From NCBI RefSeq assembly GCF_042675665.1, contig NZ_JBHTJI010000022.1:1-64000 (forward strand): 64,000 nt of DNA, given 5' to 3'. The DNA comes from Mariniflexile jejuense (GTDB lineage: Bacteria; Bacteroidota; Bacteroidia; Flavobacteriales; Flavobacteriaceae). Shown piece by piece: positions 1-8,559 of this stretch; positions within the stretch are counted from its first letter, which is position 1; each line of letters opens with the position of its first letter. The notes under the pieces were generated by a model, which worked only from the letters and a program-made list of their open reading frames with translations, made no database searches and was not told the origin of the DNA. A program made the translations under genes and the position numbers.

Positions 1-124
1 ATGCAATTAATTTATACAACGAAATAAGATTACACTTATCTTTAGACTTTAGAACACCGAATATGGTATACAAATTATCAGCGTAAAATCAATTTTAACC
101 TGTAGCCATATTTCAGGACAAGAC

Positions 125-814
125 ATGCTGAAAAACTTAATCTACATATCAATAATATCAATTTTCATAATCTCTTGTGACTTAAAAACAGCAGATGACT
201 ATTACAATATAGCATTTGATTTAGAGGAAAAAGGAGAATATGAAAAAGCTATTCCGTTTTTGGATAAAGCAATCGAAAAAAGACCTAATTTTCGACCTGC
301 GCTTATAAATCGAGGTGCTGACAAATCAGTAATTGGAGATTATATTGGAGCTATTGAAGACTACCAAAAAATCATTGAATTTGACCCAAAAAACACTATG
401 GTTTTAATGAACATTGGGAATAATTATAAAAGGCTCAAACAATATGAAAAATCGATTAAATTTTACACAAAAGCTTTAGAAACTAAAGGGGCAATTAAAT
501 CCGATAGCATTTACTTGGAAATTAACTTTCTAAATGAATGGGACAAAGATTCTGATTATTACGTTAGAAAACACGAAATCGAATATGAACGTGGAATTTC
601 ATATGTCTATGCAAAAAAATATGAGAGTGGAATTCAAGATTTGGAAAAAGCAATTAAATACAATTATGAATTGCCAGACGCATTGAGTTGGACTGGACAA
701 GCATACTATGAAATGAAAGACACATTAAATGCAAAAAAATTTTTGACTCAAGCAGCAAAATACGGACTAATAGACGCAAAGGAACTATTAGAAAAAATGG
801 AAAGTGAAAAATGA
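125..814 (+). CDS. TPR-repeat lipoprotein
   Basis: A 229-residue protein with a hydrophobic start ending in a lipobox-like ISC (Cys18), so it is probably a lipoprotein. The body is made of tetratricopeptide repeats, roughly residues 23-125 (helix pairs with the G-Y-x-x-A-I and N/D-P spacing) and again 150-225. TPRs bind other proteins; no catalytic motif is visible. Its last codon overlaps the ATG of the next small gene (ATGA), so the two are translationally coupled. It is the first module of the accessory strip and is followed by an attC-like element. The partner is unknown. Confidence 0.75.
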   Translation: MLKNLIYISIISIFIISCDLKTADDYYNIAFDLEEKGEYEKAIPFLDKAIEKRPNFRPALINRGADKSVIGDYIGAIEDYQKIIEFDPKNTMVLMNIGNNYKRLKQYEKSIKFYTKALETKGAIKSDSIYLEINFLNEWDKDSDYYVRKHEIEYERGISYVYAKKYESGIQDLEKAIKYNYELPDALSWTGQAYYEMKDTLNAKKFLTQAAKYGLIDAKELLEKMESEK

Positions 815-939
815 AACTATTTCTAAATATTATAAAATGGATTTTGATTATCCTTTTCTTTCCACTTTCTCTGATTTTTGTGGCATACTATAGACAAAAA
901 AGAGAAAAGAAAACTTATTGGATAAACGAAAATGAATAA
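811..939 (+). CDS. Small single-span membrane protein, 42 aa
   Basis: A short ORF starting in the ATGA overlap with the TPR lipoprotein. It encodes one strongly hydrophobic helix (residues about 4-26, rich in L, I and F) followed by a basic tail (YRQKREKK), the usual pattern of a small inner-membrane protein with a cytoplasmic C-terminus. The overlap and the hydrophobic/basic layout support a real gene. Function unknown; probably acts with the lipoprotein upstream. Confidence 0.5.
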   Translation: MKLFLNIIKWILIILFFPLSLIFVAYYRQKREKKTYWINENE

Positions 940-950
940 AAAAGCACTAC

Positions 951-1089
951 TTACAACACCGGCTATAATTCATTGCTTCTGACTTTCCTCTCGGAAAGTC
1001 CTCGCAAATTTGCTATCTTCGGTTTACGGCGGAAAATCCTCTCGGATTTTCACGCAACGAAACCATAGCCAAAACGTTAGCTGTAATGG
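951..1089 (+). repeat. attC-like palindromic element A
   Basis: An imperfect long palindrome, clearly richer in G+C than its flanks. The outer arms are GGCTATAATTCATTGC (961-976) and GCAACGAAACCATAGCC (1054-1070). Inside are two small hairpins with the same core: ACTTTCC-TCTC-GGAAAGT and AAAATCC-TCTC-GGATTTT. The element ends in GTTAGCTGTAATGG (1076-1089), which reappears in reverse complement (one mismatch) at 4374-4387, at the far end of the next gene block. This is the layout expected of an integron-type cassette boundary. No integrase is present, so the assignment is by shape only. Confidence 0.5.
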
Positions 1090-1227
1090 TAGCGCAGAAT
1101 CAAGAATCTAATGTAATTATAAATCAAAAAACCTGACGTTATATTTTCATAAAACAATAGTAGATTTTATTAAGGACGCTTCTTAAATGTTTGGCGAAAT
1201 TTGTACCAACATTTAAAAACAGAAAAA

Positions 1228-2209
1228 ATGAAAATCGTAATTACAGGTTCACTCGGAAACATCAGCAAATCTCTTGCTATTGAATTGGTACAAAAAGGGC
1301 ATTCGGTTACAGTTATTAGCAGTAACCTTTCAAAACAAAAAGAAATTAAAGATTTGGGAGCAATTCCTGCCATTGGATCGATCTATTGAAGACGTAACAT
1401 TTTTAACCAAAACGTTCAAAGGTGCTGACGTTGTATATTGCATGTTACCTCCTTTCAAATTTAAAGAAAATCCTAACCTTGACGCAAGAGCCGAAGCTTT
1501 TAGACTTGCTCAAAATTATACCAAAGCAATTGAACAGGCTGGTATAAAACGGGTAATTCATTTAAGCAGTATCGGTGCTCATCTGGAATTTGGCAACGGT
1601 CTTCTTGCCTTTCATTTTATGGCAGAAAAAGTTTTCAAAGAATTACCGCATGATGTGGTTGTTACTACAATGAGACCTGTTGGCTTTTACTACAACGTGT
1701 ACGATTTTGTAGAGTCTATTAAAGGAAATGGTTTTCTTGATAGTTTTATCGGAAAGATATTAACCATTAAATATTATGGTTTAAAGGGCTTTCTCCAAGG
1801 AAAAAAAGGACTAATTATGTCTAATTATGGTACCAAAGACAAAATGCCTTGGGTTTCGCCAATTGATATTGCTACTGCCATTGCAGATGAAATAATTACT
1901 GTAAGCAATTACAGAAAAGTGAGGTACCTGGCAAGTGAGGATTTAACCTGTCAAGAAATAGCAACAATTTTGGGAAATGCCATTGGAAAACCCTATTTGA
2001 AATGGGAAACTATCAGTGATAAACAAATGTTTAGTGCTTTAAAACAGTTTAAAATGCCAGACAGTTTAGCTCAAGACATTACCGAAATGAATGCAAGTAT
2101 GCGTAGCGGATTACTATTTGAAGACTATTACAAAAACGTACCAAAGTTGGGTACTGTAAAATGGAAAGAATTTACCAAAGAATTTGCAGATAAATACCAT
2201 CAACAATAA
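1228..2209 (+). pseudogene. NmrA-like NAD(P)-binding protein, frameshifted
   Basis: The reading frame opens with MKIVITGSLGNISKSLA, the glycine-rich Rossmann fingerprint (GxxGxxx) of atypical short-chain dehydrogenases of the NmrA/NAD(P)H-binding family. It runs into a stop at 1387-1389, while the rest of the protein continues in another frame to 2209. The break is a tandem GATC-GATC at 1376-1383. Removing one GATC restores a continuous protein of about 325 residues reading A-I-G-S-I-E-D across the join. An internal ATG at 1274 could start the C-terminal part but would lack the cofactor motif. So the gene is either inactivated or mis-assembled at this point. Confidence 0.75.
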
Positions 2210-2219
2210 ATATCAAACC

Positions 2220-2654
2220 ATGAAATTCAAAAAATCAATACTTATTTGTGCATTTGTTTTATTAAAAACACAAATGACAATTGCTCAAGCAAATACTGTT
2301 ACTTTAGATGTTGTAGGCTTTAAAAACAACGATGGCAAGTGCCTCGTATACGTTCACGACAAAAAAGACGGTTTTCCGAATAAGAATCAGATCAAAGAAA
2401 TCTACTTCCCTATCGTGGATAAAAGATGTGTTGCTACGATAACTTTAGATACTACAGGTGTATATTCCATAACCGTACTACACGATGAAAATAGCAATAA
2501 CCAAATGGATGATAATTTTTTTGGCAAGCCGAAGGAGGGATTTGGTGTATCGAATAATCGTATAATTACTTTCAAACGACCTAAATTTGAAGATGCTGCT
2601 TTTATGTTCAATGGACAGCCATTGCATGCTATTATAAAGTTGAACTATTATTAA
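2220..2654 (+). CDS. DUF2141 family secreted protein
   Basis: About 144 residues with a signal peptide (MKFKKSILICAFVLLKTQMTIAQA) followed by a beta-rich domain containing the KKDGFP and HDENSNNQMDDNFFGKPKEGFG signatures typical of DUF2141 proteins. The ATG at 2220 is chosen because the signal peptide starts there; an in-frame upstream start would add an unlikely tail overlapping the previous gene. It lies between the broken NmrA-like gene and a membrane protein, all on the same strand. Biochemical role unknown. Confidence 0.75.
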   Translation: MKFKKSILICAFVLLKTQMTIAQANTVTLDVVGFKNNDGKCLVYVHDKKDGFPNKNQIKEIYFPIVDKRCVATITLDTTGVYSITVLHDENSNNQMDDNFFGKPKEGFGVSNNRIITFKRPKFEDAAFMFNGQPLHAIIKLNYY

Positions 2655-2669
2655 TATGACCTTAAAAAA

Positions 2670-3443
2670 ATGGATATATTAGATAGCTTTCTTGAGTTTT
2701 TTAAAGATAAAAACAAGCCTCTGCTTCTTTACGCATTGCTTTGCTTTTTTGGAGGATTGATTTGTCTACTTTTGAGTAAATACAGCAATCTTCAGGTTTC
2801 AGGTGTTAGTGCTTGGGCAAAGCCTTTTAACTTTTTTATTTCCATAAGTATTTTTGCATTCTCTATGGCTTTATATTTAGACTATTTAGACAATCAAAAA
2901 CAAGTAACTATTTATTGTTGGAGTTTTATGATTTTTTTATCTATTGAGTTGTTAATGATTGCTGTACAAGCGGCACGTGGCAGAAAATCACATTATAATA
3001 TAGATACACCATTGGATAGAGTTATTTTTGCGTTAATGGGTTTGTCTATAACTGTAATATTAATTCATACCATTTATATTACATTTTTGTTTTTTATTCA
3101 AAAACAATTTAGTGTTAGTGACGAAATGATTTTGGCTATAAAATTAAGTTTAATAATTATGGTTATATTTATGTTGGAAGGCTATGTAATGATAAGCCTT
3201 TCTAAGCATACCATTGGTTCAGAAGATGTTACCAAAGGGATACCTGCTTTTAATTGGAGTAAAAATTATGGTGATTTGAGAGTGGCACATTTTTTTGGAA
3301 TGCACGCTTTACAAATCATTCCAATTCTTACATTTGTTTTGGCAAGTACTAAAAGAGATGTTTACCTTATAGCTTTTCTGTATTTTGTTTTTGTTACATT
3401 TACATTGATTCAGGCTTGGCAAGGGAGGCCATTCATTAAATAA
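2670..3443 (+). CDS. Seven-helix membrane protein of unknown function
   Basis: A 257-residue polytopic membrane protein with about seven hydrophobic segments (near residues 18-37, 45-66, 78-97, 115-140, 150-172, 205-225, 230-248). Polar residues that look conserved sit at the membrane edges: AARGRKSHYN near 102-111, a GIPAFNWSKNYGDLRVAHFFGMHALQ stretch near 190-215, and QAWQGRPF at the end. The repeated His and Arg residues near helix ends could bind a ligand or cofactor, but this is inference. Intact, unlike the genes on either side of its block. I do not recognise a named family. Confidence 0.6.
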   Translation: MDILDSFLEFFKDKNKPLLLYALLCFFGGLICLLLSKYSNLQVSGVSAWAKPFNFFISISIFAFSMALYLDYLDNQKQVTIYCWSFMIFLSIELLMIAVQAARGRKSHYNIDTPLDRVIFALMGLSITVILIHTIYITFLFFIQKQFSVSDEMILAIKLSLIIMVIFMLEGYVMISLSKHTIGSEDVTKGIPAFNWSKNYGDLRVAHFFGMHALQIIPILTFVLASTKRDVYLIAFLYFVFVTFTLIQAWQGRPFIK

Positions 3444-3447
3444 AACT

Positions 3448-4370
3448 ATGGAAAATAGTACACCGTTCAGAATTAAAACAATTAGTGAATAACACAACAT
3501 TTTAGGTGTTTCTAAACCACAACACCCGTTAATTAGCCTAATAAGTTTAGAAAATTTCAAGCCTGTTGCAAGCAATACCAAAATCAGCGTTGTGTTCGAT
3601 TTCTACATGGTTTCATTAAAACGTAATTTCACAGGAAATATCAACTATTTATATGGGCAACAACCGTACGACTTTGATGCGGGTATTTTATTTTTTATTG
3701 CTCCGAATCAAGTGTTCTCGTTTTATGCCGATGATGATTATACTAGTACAGGCTGGATGTTACTTATCCATCCTGATTTTTTATGGAATACCGTTTTAGC
3801 CAAAAATATTACAAAGTATGAGTATTTTAAATATTCTGTAAATGAAGCATTGCATCTTTCCGAAAATGAAGAAACCATTATTGAAAACCTAATTCAAAAT
3901 ATTCAACAAGAATATCGTAGTAACATTGATAAATTCAGCGAAACAATCATAATTACACAAATCGAAACCCTTTTAACCTACGCTGACCGTTTTTATAATC
4001 GCCAATTTCTTATCCGAAAAAAGGTTAATCATCAAATTTTAAATCGTTTAGAAGCCATTCTTATTGACTATTTCAACAATGATGATTTGCTGCTAACAAA
4101 AGGAATACCGACTGTGCAATTTATTGCCGAAAAACTAGCAGTATCGCCAAATTATTTGAGTGGCTTGCTCAAAATTTTGACTAGCAAAAGCACACAAGAG
4201 CACATTCACGACAAATTAATAGAAAAAGCAAAAGAAAATTGTCTACTACCAACTTGTCAATGAGTGAAATCGCATATCAATTAGGTTTTGAATATCCGCA
4301 GACATTTGGAAGCTTATTTAAGAAAAAAACAAACTTCTCACCTTTGGAATTTAGACAATCTTTCAACTAA
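3448..4370 (+). pseudogene. AraC-family regulator, doubly disrupted
   Basis: The encoded protein is an AraC-type regulator: an N-terminal sensing domain (FYMVSLKRNFTGNINYLYG, FDAGILFFIAPNQVFSF) and a C-terminal two-helix-turn-helix domain (AEKLAVSPNYLSGLLK; then MSEIAYQLGFEYPQTFGSLFK). Two lesions break it. The natural start MENSTPFRIKTISE (ATG 3448) meets an in-frame TAA at 3490-3492. A one-base loss in the A-run at 4235-4238 shifts the frame just before the second HTH, which continues to the stop at 4368-4370. Residues 3592-4263 remain open but lack both ends. Probably a dead regulator of the neighbouring NmrA-like/membrane genes. Confidence 0.75.
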
Positions 4371-4373
4371 AAA

Positions 4374-4514
4374 CCACTACAGCTAACCGCCGTTTGGCAA
4401 GATTGCGAATTTTGTGGTAAAATCACGTTTACGTTTCGCAAGAACTTTTATCTTTAACGAAAAATTTAAGGTTACGAAGTTCGCAACCTCGCCAAGCGGC
4501 CAACCGTTAGGTGC
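4374..4514 (+). repeat. attC-like palindromic element B
   Basis: GC-rich imperfect palindrome between two gene blocks. The outer arms are CGCCGTTTGGCAAGATTGCGAA (4388-4409) and its near-complement ending at 4500 (TTCGCAACC-TCGCCAAGCGGCC). It begins with CCACTACAGCTAAC (4374-4387), which pairs with GTTAGCTGTAATGG at 1076 at the start of the preceding block. It ends with GTTAGGTGC (4506-4514), which pairs exactly with GCACCTAAC at 4983-4991 at the end of the following gene. The boundary boxes fit the integron core-site consensus GTTRRRY for the second junction. Confidence 0.5.
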
Positions 4515-4531
4515 AAGTCGAAAAAACCGAT

Positions 4532-4990
4532 ATGAAAAAAACAAAGAGCGGAAAATTTATTGAATGGACACCGATTTTCGACATAAAAAATAGCGGATAT
4601 TTTGCTGGAGTGGATAATGACGGAAATTGGTTCGCCGATACAGCCGAAGGACTAAAATCCCTCGATGAAGGCGGTGGAATTGGAATTCTACCGATACTCA
4701 AAATGACCAGAGACGAATTTGACTCATACCTGAATGAAAAAATCAGGAGTTCGGATTTAAAACCTGATTCTAAATTATCGGAATTAGCAACTAAAATAAT
4801 GCACTTGAGTTTTGGAATTTCGACTTACTGGGCGGAATTAGGAATTGAATGGTTGAATGAATCTGAAATCAGCTCGGACTTGAAAAAGACATTGAATTAT
4901 TTGATTGAACATAAAATGTATAGTCAGAAATTCAGACATAAAGCATTTACAAAAATTAAACAATACGAACGGAAAAAGACCAGCACCTAA
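4532..4990 (+). CDS. Cassette-like hypothetical protein, 152 aa
   Basis: A soluble protein of 152 residues with no signal peptide. The N-terminal half (GKFIEWTPIFDIKNSGYFAG, NDGNWFADTAEG) looks like a small beta domain and the C-terminal half (from about residue 75) is helical with a Lys-rich end. I do not recognise a family. It fills the whole space between two attC-like elements, and its stop codon (TAA 4988-4990) lies inside the closing box GCACCTAAC, as is common in integron gene cassettes. An in-frame GTG at 4511, inside the opening box, is an alternative start. Confidence 0.5.
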   Translation: MKKTKSGKFIEWTPIFDIKNSGYFAGVDNDGNWFADTAEGLKSLDEGGGIGILPILKMTRDEFDSYLNEKIRSSDLKPDSKLSELATKIMHLSFGISTYWAELGIEWLNESEISSDLKKTLNYLIEHKMYSQKFRHKAFTKIKQYERKKTST

Positions 4991-5027
4991 CATTGGCTAT
5001 AATTCATTTTGGACTTGCAATAAAAAG
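4983..5027 (+). repeat. Truncated attC-like element C
   Basis: Starts with GCACCTAAC, the exact reverse complement of GTTAGGTGC at 4506, then repeats the outer arm of element A (GGCTATAATTCATT at 4995-5008). The remainder is cut off by the IS3-family element beginning at 5028. A possible remnant of the other half is GAAAGTTAGCAAATCC just right of the IS at about 6259-6275, but this is not certain. Confidence 0.45.
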
Positions 5028-5047
5028 TCGGACATTTTTTCTAAGAC

Positions 5048-5878
5048 CTATGCTACATTTTTAAATTGATAAAATTCTTGTTCTACTTCATAAGGAGTTT
5101 TATACCCTAAAAAGGAGTGTAAAGGTTTCCTATTGTACCATATTTCGATGTACTCAAAAACAGCTGTTTTAGCCTGCTCAATAGTTTTAAAATCATCATC
5201 ATAAATAAGTTCAACCTTTAATGTTTTAAAGAAGGATTCAGCAACGGCATTATCCCAACAATTACCCTTTCTACTCATAGATTGGGTTACCAAAGGGTTG
5301 GATTTAATAAAAGTTCTAAATGTTTTTAAGGCGTATTGTATCCCTCGATCTGAGTGAAATATTAACCCCATGTTTATAGTACGCTTGTTTACAGCCATTT
5401 TCCATGCAGGAATAATAGTTTGATTGGTATGTAAACTTGTGCTTAATGACCAACCTATTACCTGCCTATCAAACAAATCAATAATCGTGGTTAGGTACAG
5501 CCAACCTTGATTGGTCTGGATGTAAGTGATATCGCTGACCCAAGCTTCATTCAACCTACTTGGGTTAAAGTTCCTGTTCAGCAGATTTCTGCAAACAGGA
5601 TAACCGTGGTTGGAATCTGTAGTTGCCTTAAACCTCCTTTTGTGTTTGCTTGCCCAATTGTTCATCCTCATAATTTTAGCCACTCTGCATCTGGATATAC
5701 AGTACCCTTTGCGTTTTAGTTGTTCTGCTATTCTTGTGGAGCCATAACGCTGTTTACTCAGGTCAAATTCCTTTTTTATTAAATCTGTAAACAAGCTATT
5801 TTCAAATGTTCGTTTTGATGGTCCTGATGTGTACCATCTATAAAAACTGCTCCTACTTACTTTAAAAACTTTGCACAT
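5048..5878 (-). CDS. IS3-family transposase, orfB (DDE integrase domain)
   Basis: Catalytic part of the transposase. It contains an HTH_21-like segment (LSKQRYGSTRIAEQLKRKGYCISRCRVAKIM), then the rve integrase core with WVSDITYIQT (first Asp), LIFHSDRGIQYA (second Asp) and GNCWDNAVAESFFKTLKVE (Glu), that is the DDE triad. It has no convincing start of its own: the same frame is open upstream to the orfA slippery site, so it is expected to be made as an OrfAB fusion by -1 frameshifting. An internal ATG at 5878 is the nominal start. Confidence 0.9.
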   Translation of the reverse strand: MCKVFKVSRSSFYRWYTSGPSKRTFENSLFTDLIKKEFDLSKQRYGSTRIAEQLKRKGYCISRCRVAKIMRMNNWASKHKRRFKATTDSNHGYPVCRNLLNRNFNPSRLNEAWVSDITYIQTNQGWLYLTTIIDLFDRQVIGWSLSTSLHTNQTIIPAWKMAVNKRTINMGLIFHSDRGIQYALKTFRTFIKSNPLVTQSMSRKGNCWDNAVAESFFKTLKVELIYDDDFKTIEQAKTAVFEYIEIWYNRKPLHSFLGYKTPYEVEQEFYQFKNVA

Positions 5879-5910
5879 CTTCTCGATGGGGTATAAATGC
5901 CTATAGCTGG

Positions 5911-6207
5911 CTATAAATCCATAGATTTGCCATCGTTCTTGGAGAAGATGTGCACGGCCTTTTTTAATATCTCAAGTTCAAGTTCCTTTTCTCTAAGAGC
6001 TTTACGCAATCTTTTAACTTCTAATGTGTCATCAGGTATTGCTTTTTCTGGCTTAGGAGATATTGTTGTTTTAGCTGCCTTACGCCATTTATAAATCCTT
6101 TGGACTTCTAAACCCAACTCGTCTGCTAATTCTTTTATATTCTCTCGTTGGTAACTTAACCGAACTGCTTGCTCCTTTAATTCAGGGCTGTAATATCGTT
6201 TTTTCAT
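5911..6207 (-). CDS. IS3-family transposase, orfA (HTH)
   Basis: A 98-residue DNA-binding protein with an HTH_8/transposase_8 fold (MKKRYYSPELKEQAVRLSYQ, ELADELGLEVQRIYKWRKA) and a C-terminal leucine-zipper-like helix (VKRLRKALREKELELEILKKAV). The ATG at 6207 is chosen because MKKRYYSPE is the usual start of this family. A slippery heptamer A-AAA-AAG (minus strand; plus positions 5959-5965) lies within the LKK codons near the 3' end and allows -1 slippage into orfB. Confidence 0.9.
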   Translation of the reverse strand: MKKRYYSPELKEQAVRLSYQRENIKELADELGLEVQRIYKWRKAAKTTISPKPEKAIPDDTLEVKRLRKALREKELELEILKKAVHIFSKNDGKSMDL

Positions 6208-6344
6208 GTTTCTAAGATATTTGTTTTGTAACAAACAGTCTTAAATTTTATGTCCGAGGAAAGTTAGCAAATCCACGCCAGATACCGGTGCAGTTTTAAA
6301 TCACTTAAACTGAAAAATAGGTTAATATTAATTTAAAAATAACT

Positions 6345-7109
6345 TCAAATTCCTAAACCTTGACCACCTCCAACTTGAATGGTTTCTGCTGTTAAAAAAG
6401 AGGCATCATTACTTACTAAAAAGGAAATAACAGAAGCGACTTCTTCTGGTTGTCCTAATCTGCCTAGAACGATGTTATTTTTCCAAGAAGCAAATACATC
6501 TGGGTTTGAAGATTTAATTTCTTTGTGGAAAGGTGTATCGATAGTTCCTGGTGAAACGGCATTTACTCTAATTCCATATTCTGCCAAATCTTTAGCTAAA
6601 GCTCTGGTTAAAGTATGAACTGCGGCTTTTGAAGTTCCATAAACTCCTGCACCTGGACCACCAGCATTCCAACCTGCAATAGATGTATAATTTATAATTG
6701 ATGGATTATCACCTTTTTTAAGAAACGGAATAGCTGCTCTTGAAGCAAAGAAAGTTGAATCTAAATTTAAAGCCATTACAAATCTATAAAATTCAGTAGT
6801 CATACCTTCAAACCTAGATCTTCCTCCTAGTCCGCCTGCATTATTTACTAAAACATCTATTTTTCCGTATTTTTCACCAATTGTATTAATATTTGCTGTT
6901 ACTTCTTCTTCTTTAGTAACATCAAATCCATAATATTCAGATTTAATTCCTAATGCTGTTAGCTCTTCTACTCGTTTTGCACCTGCTTCATCTTCAATAC
7001 CATTCAATACTATAGTGTATCCATCGTTTCCTAATCTTTTTGCTACTTCAAAACCAATGCCTCCTGTAGCTCCTGTAATTACAGCTACTTTTCCTTTAAA
7101 ATTACTCAT
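6345..7109 (-). CDS. SDR oxidoreductase, probable DEH reductase
   Basis: A 254-residue classical short-chain dehydrogenase: cofactor motif TGATGGIG (residues 13-20), NNAG, the catalytic Ser region NYTSIAGW and YGTSK, and a PGTIDTPFH segment after it. SDRs in flavobacterial alginate loci reduce 4-deoxy-L-erythro-5-hexoseulose uronate (DEH), the product of exhaustive alginate lysis, to 2-keto-3-deoxygluconate (KDG) with NAD(P)H. The assignment rests on context: it is the last gene of a run with an MFS uronate transporter (36-bp gap) and a GntR regulator. A second SDR at 27252 could share or complement this role. Confidence 0.75.
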   Translation of the reverse strand: MSNFKGKVAVITGATGGIGFEVAKRLGNDGYTIVLNGIEDEAGAKRVEELTALGIKSEYYGFDVTKEEEVTANINTIGEKYGKIDVLVNNAGGLGGRSRFEGMTTEFYRFVMALNLDSTFFASRAAIPFLKKGDNPSIINYTSIAGWNAGGPGAGVYGTSKAAVHTLTRALAKDLAEYGIRVNAVSPGTIDTPFHKEIKSSNPDVFASWKNNIVLGRLGQPEEVASVISFLVSNDASFLTAETIQVGGGQGLGI

Positions 7110-7145
7110 ATTTATAAATTTTGATTTATTATCGTTTATATTAAA

Positions 7146-8429
7146 TTACTCTATTGACTCTATGTTTTTTGCGAAATAATATATAGCACCAACACCTAAA
7201 GGCACAAAAATGGCTATGGCTATAAAAATGGGTGTATATGAAACTTCTGCTATTATGGGAACTAAAAAATTCATGATGATAACCGAAAACACACCAACCA
7301 TTCCGCCTAAACCTGCTAATGATCCTACTGATTTTCCGCTAAATAAATCACTTGGTAGCGTTTGAACATTTCCAATTGCAAATTGAAAACCAAATAGTAC
7401 AATAAATACTATTGAAACAAAGCGCTCTGGCGTAGAAGCAAATAAAACTGTAGCCACTAAACCTAATACCATAATAATACCACCAATTAAAATGGTTGTT
7501 TTTCTGCCTTTATTAATAGAATTTGTGTTAGAAATTATTTTTCCTGAAACATAACCTCCTGCAATGCTACCAAGTGCAGCACCAACATAAGGTACCCATG
7601 CAAACATGCCCACTTCTTTTACATTAAATCCGTAAACATCAAAAAGATAAATAGGCATCCAACCTACAAAAAGCCACCAAATAGGTTCTAGAAAAAAACG
7701 ACCAACTACTATAGCCCATGATTCTTTGTGTGAAAGAATTTCTTTTAAACTTAGACCTTTAGTGCTTTCTGTGGCATTTTGATCGGCTTTACTTTGTCCT
7801 TCTATGATATATTTTTGTTCTTCTTCTGTTATCCAAGGATGCTTTTTTGGTCCTGCTTTATTGATTAATAACCAAGGAATAATCCATAAAATACCAAAAG
7901 AACCTACAACCATAAAGGTTATTCTCCATCCAAAAGCTACGAATAACATTGCAATAAATGGTGGTGCAATTACAGAACCAATGGATGCACCAGCATTAAA
8001 CAAGCCTTGTGCTATAGCGCGTTCTTTTATAGGAAACCATTCTGCATTACTTTTTACGCCACCTGGCCAGTTGCCAGCTTCAGATAGTCCTAAAGTACTT
8101 CTAAAAAATGCTATTGAAAATAAGCCGCGTACAGTAGAATGTAAAAATGACGACAAGCCCCAAACACCAATACTTATTACATAACCTATTCGAGTGCCTA
8201 CTTTATCAAATAATTTTCCTGAAAACAATTGCCCAAGCGCATAGGCAACCATGAAAATATTAAGTATTAAACTGTAATCGTTTTTTGTTAATCCTAAAGA
8301 TTTGGAAATTGAACCTTCTACATTTTCATTACCCCACATAATGGAAAGCGCACTTCTATCAATGTAATTTATTACCGTAGCTAGAAATATTAATCCAATA
8401 ATTAACCAACGTAATCCTTTAATTTTCAT
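7146..8429 (-). CDS. MFS transporter, hexuronate/ACS type
   Basis: A 427-residue, 12-helix major facilitator protein of the anion:cation symporter type (ExuT-like). It opens with RWLIIGLIFLATVINYIDRSALS and has the loop GKLFDKVGTRIG and the AEWFPIKERAIAQGLFNAGASIG segment, signatures of hexuronate/organic-acid symporters. In alginate loci this transporter is thought to carry monomeric unsaturated uronate (DEH) across the inner membrane. It sits between the GntR regulator and the SDR. Its 248-bp upstream gap contains a decayed copy of the susC leader element (see 8560-8660). Confidence 0.8.
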   Translation of the reverse strand: MKIKGLRWLIIGLIFLATVINYIDRSALSIMWGNENVEGSISKSLGLTKNDYSLILNIFMVAYALGQLFSGKLFDKVGTRIGYVISIGVWGLSSFLHSTVRGLFSIAFFRSTLGLSEAGNWPGGVKSNAEWFPIKERAIAQGLFNAGASIGSVIAPPFIAMLFVAFGWRITFMVVGSFGILWIIPWLLINKAGPKKHPWITEEEQKYIIEGQSKADQNATESTKGLSLKEILSHKESWAIVVGRFFLEPIWWLFVGWMPIYLFDVYGFNVKEVGMFAWVPYVGAALGSIAGGYVSGKIISNTNSINKGRKTTILIGGIIMVLGLVATVLFASTPERFVSIVFIVLFGFQFAIGNVQTLPSDLFSGKSVGSLAGLGGMVGVFSVIIMNFLVPIIAEVSYTPIFIAIAIFVPLGVGAIYYFAKNIESIE

Positions 8430-8559
8430 GTTTTTAAGTTTAATAATAGACCAAGAAACTTTTTAAAAACATAGCAATAAAATACTATGCTTATTTAAAA
8501 GCCATACACTTTAATAAACTTAGTAGCGATTAGATATACTTCTTTTGAAATAAAACTGA

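Larger units (their letters stand above)
5028..6257 (-). mobile_element. IS3-family insertion sequence (IS150-like)
   Basis: A 1.2-kb element bounded by imperfect inverted repeats: TCGGACATTTTTTCTAAGAC at the left and, read on the other strand, TCGGACATAAAATTTAAGAC at the right. It carries overlapping orfA and orfB on the minus strand with a programmed frameshift site between them. Both ORFs look intact, so it may be active. I see no convincing target-site duplication, so the exact ends could be off by a few bases. It sits inside attC-like element C. Confidence 0.85.

Noticed and set aside
1..124. Possible gene or regulatory element before the TPR lipoprotein
   Set aside because: The stretch shows no ORF, no clear -7 box and no attC-like palindrome; it is too short to say more.
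5878..5965. Apparent frameshift between the two IS3 reading frames
   Set aside because: The A-AAA-AAG slippery site and overlapping frames are the normal programmed -1 frameshift of IS3-family elements, not a mutation.
6258..6344. Possible att copy of the tRNA-Pro 3' end at the left edge of the alginate region
   Set aside because: I compared the tRNA-Pro 3' sequence with this gap and found no direct repeat.
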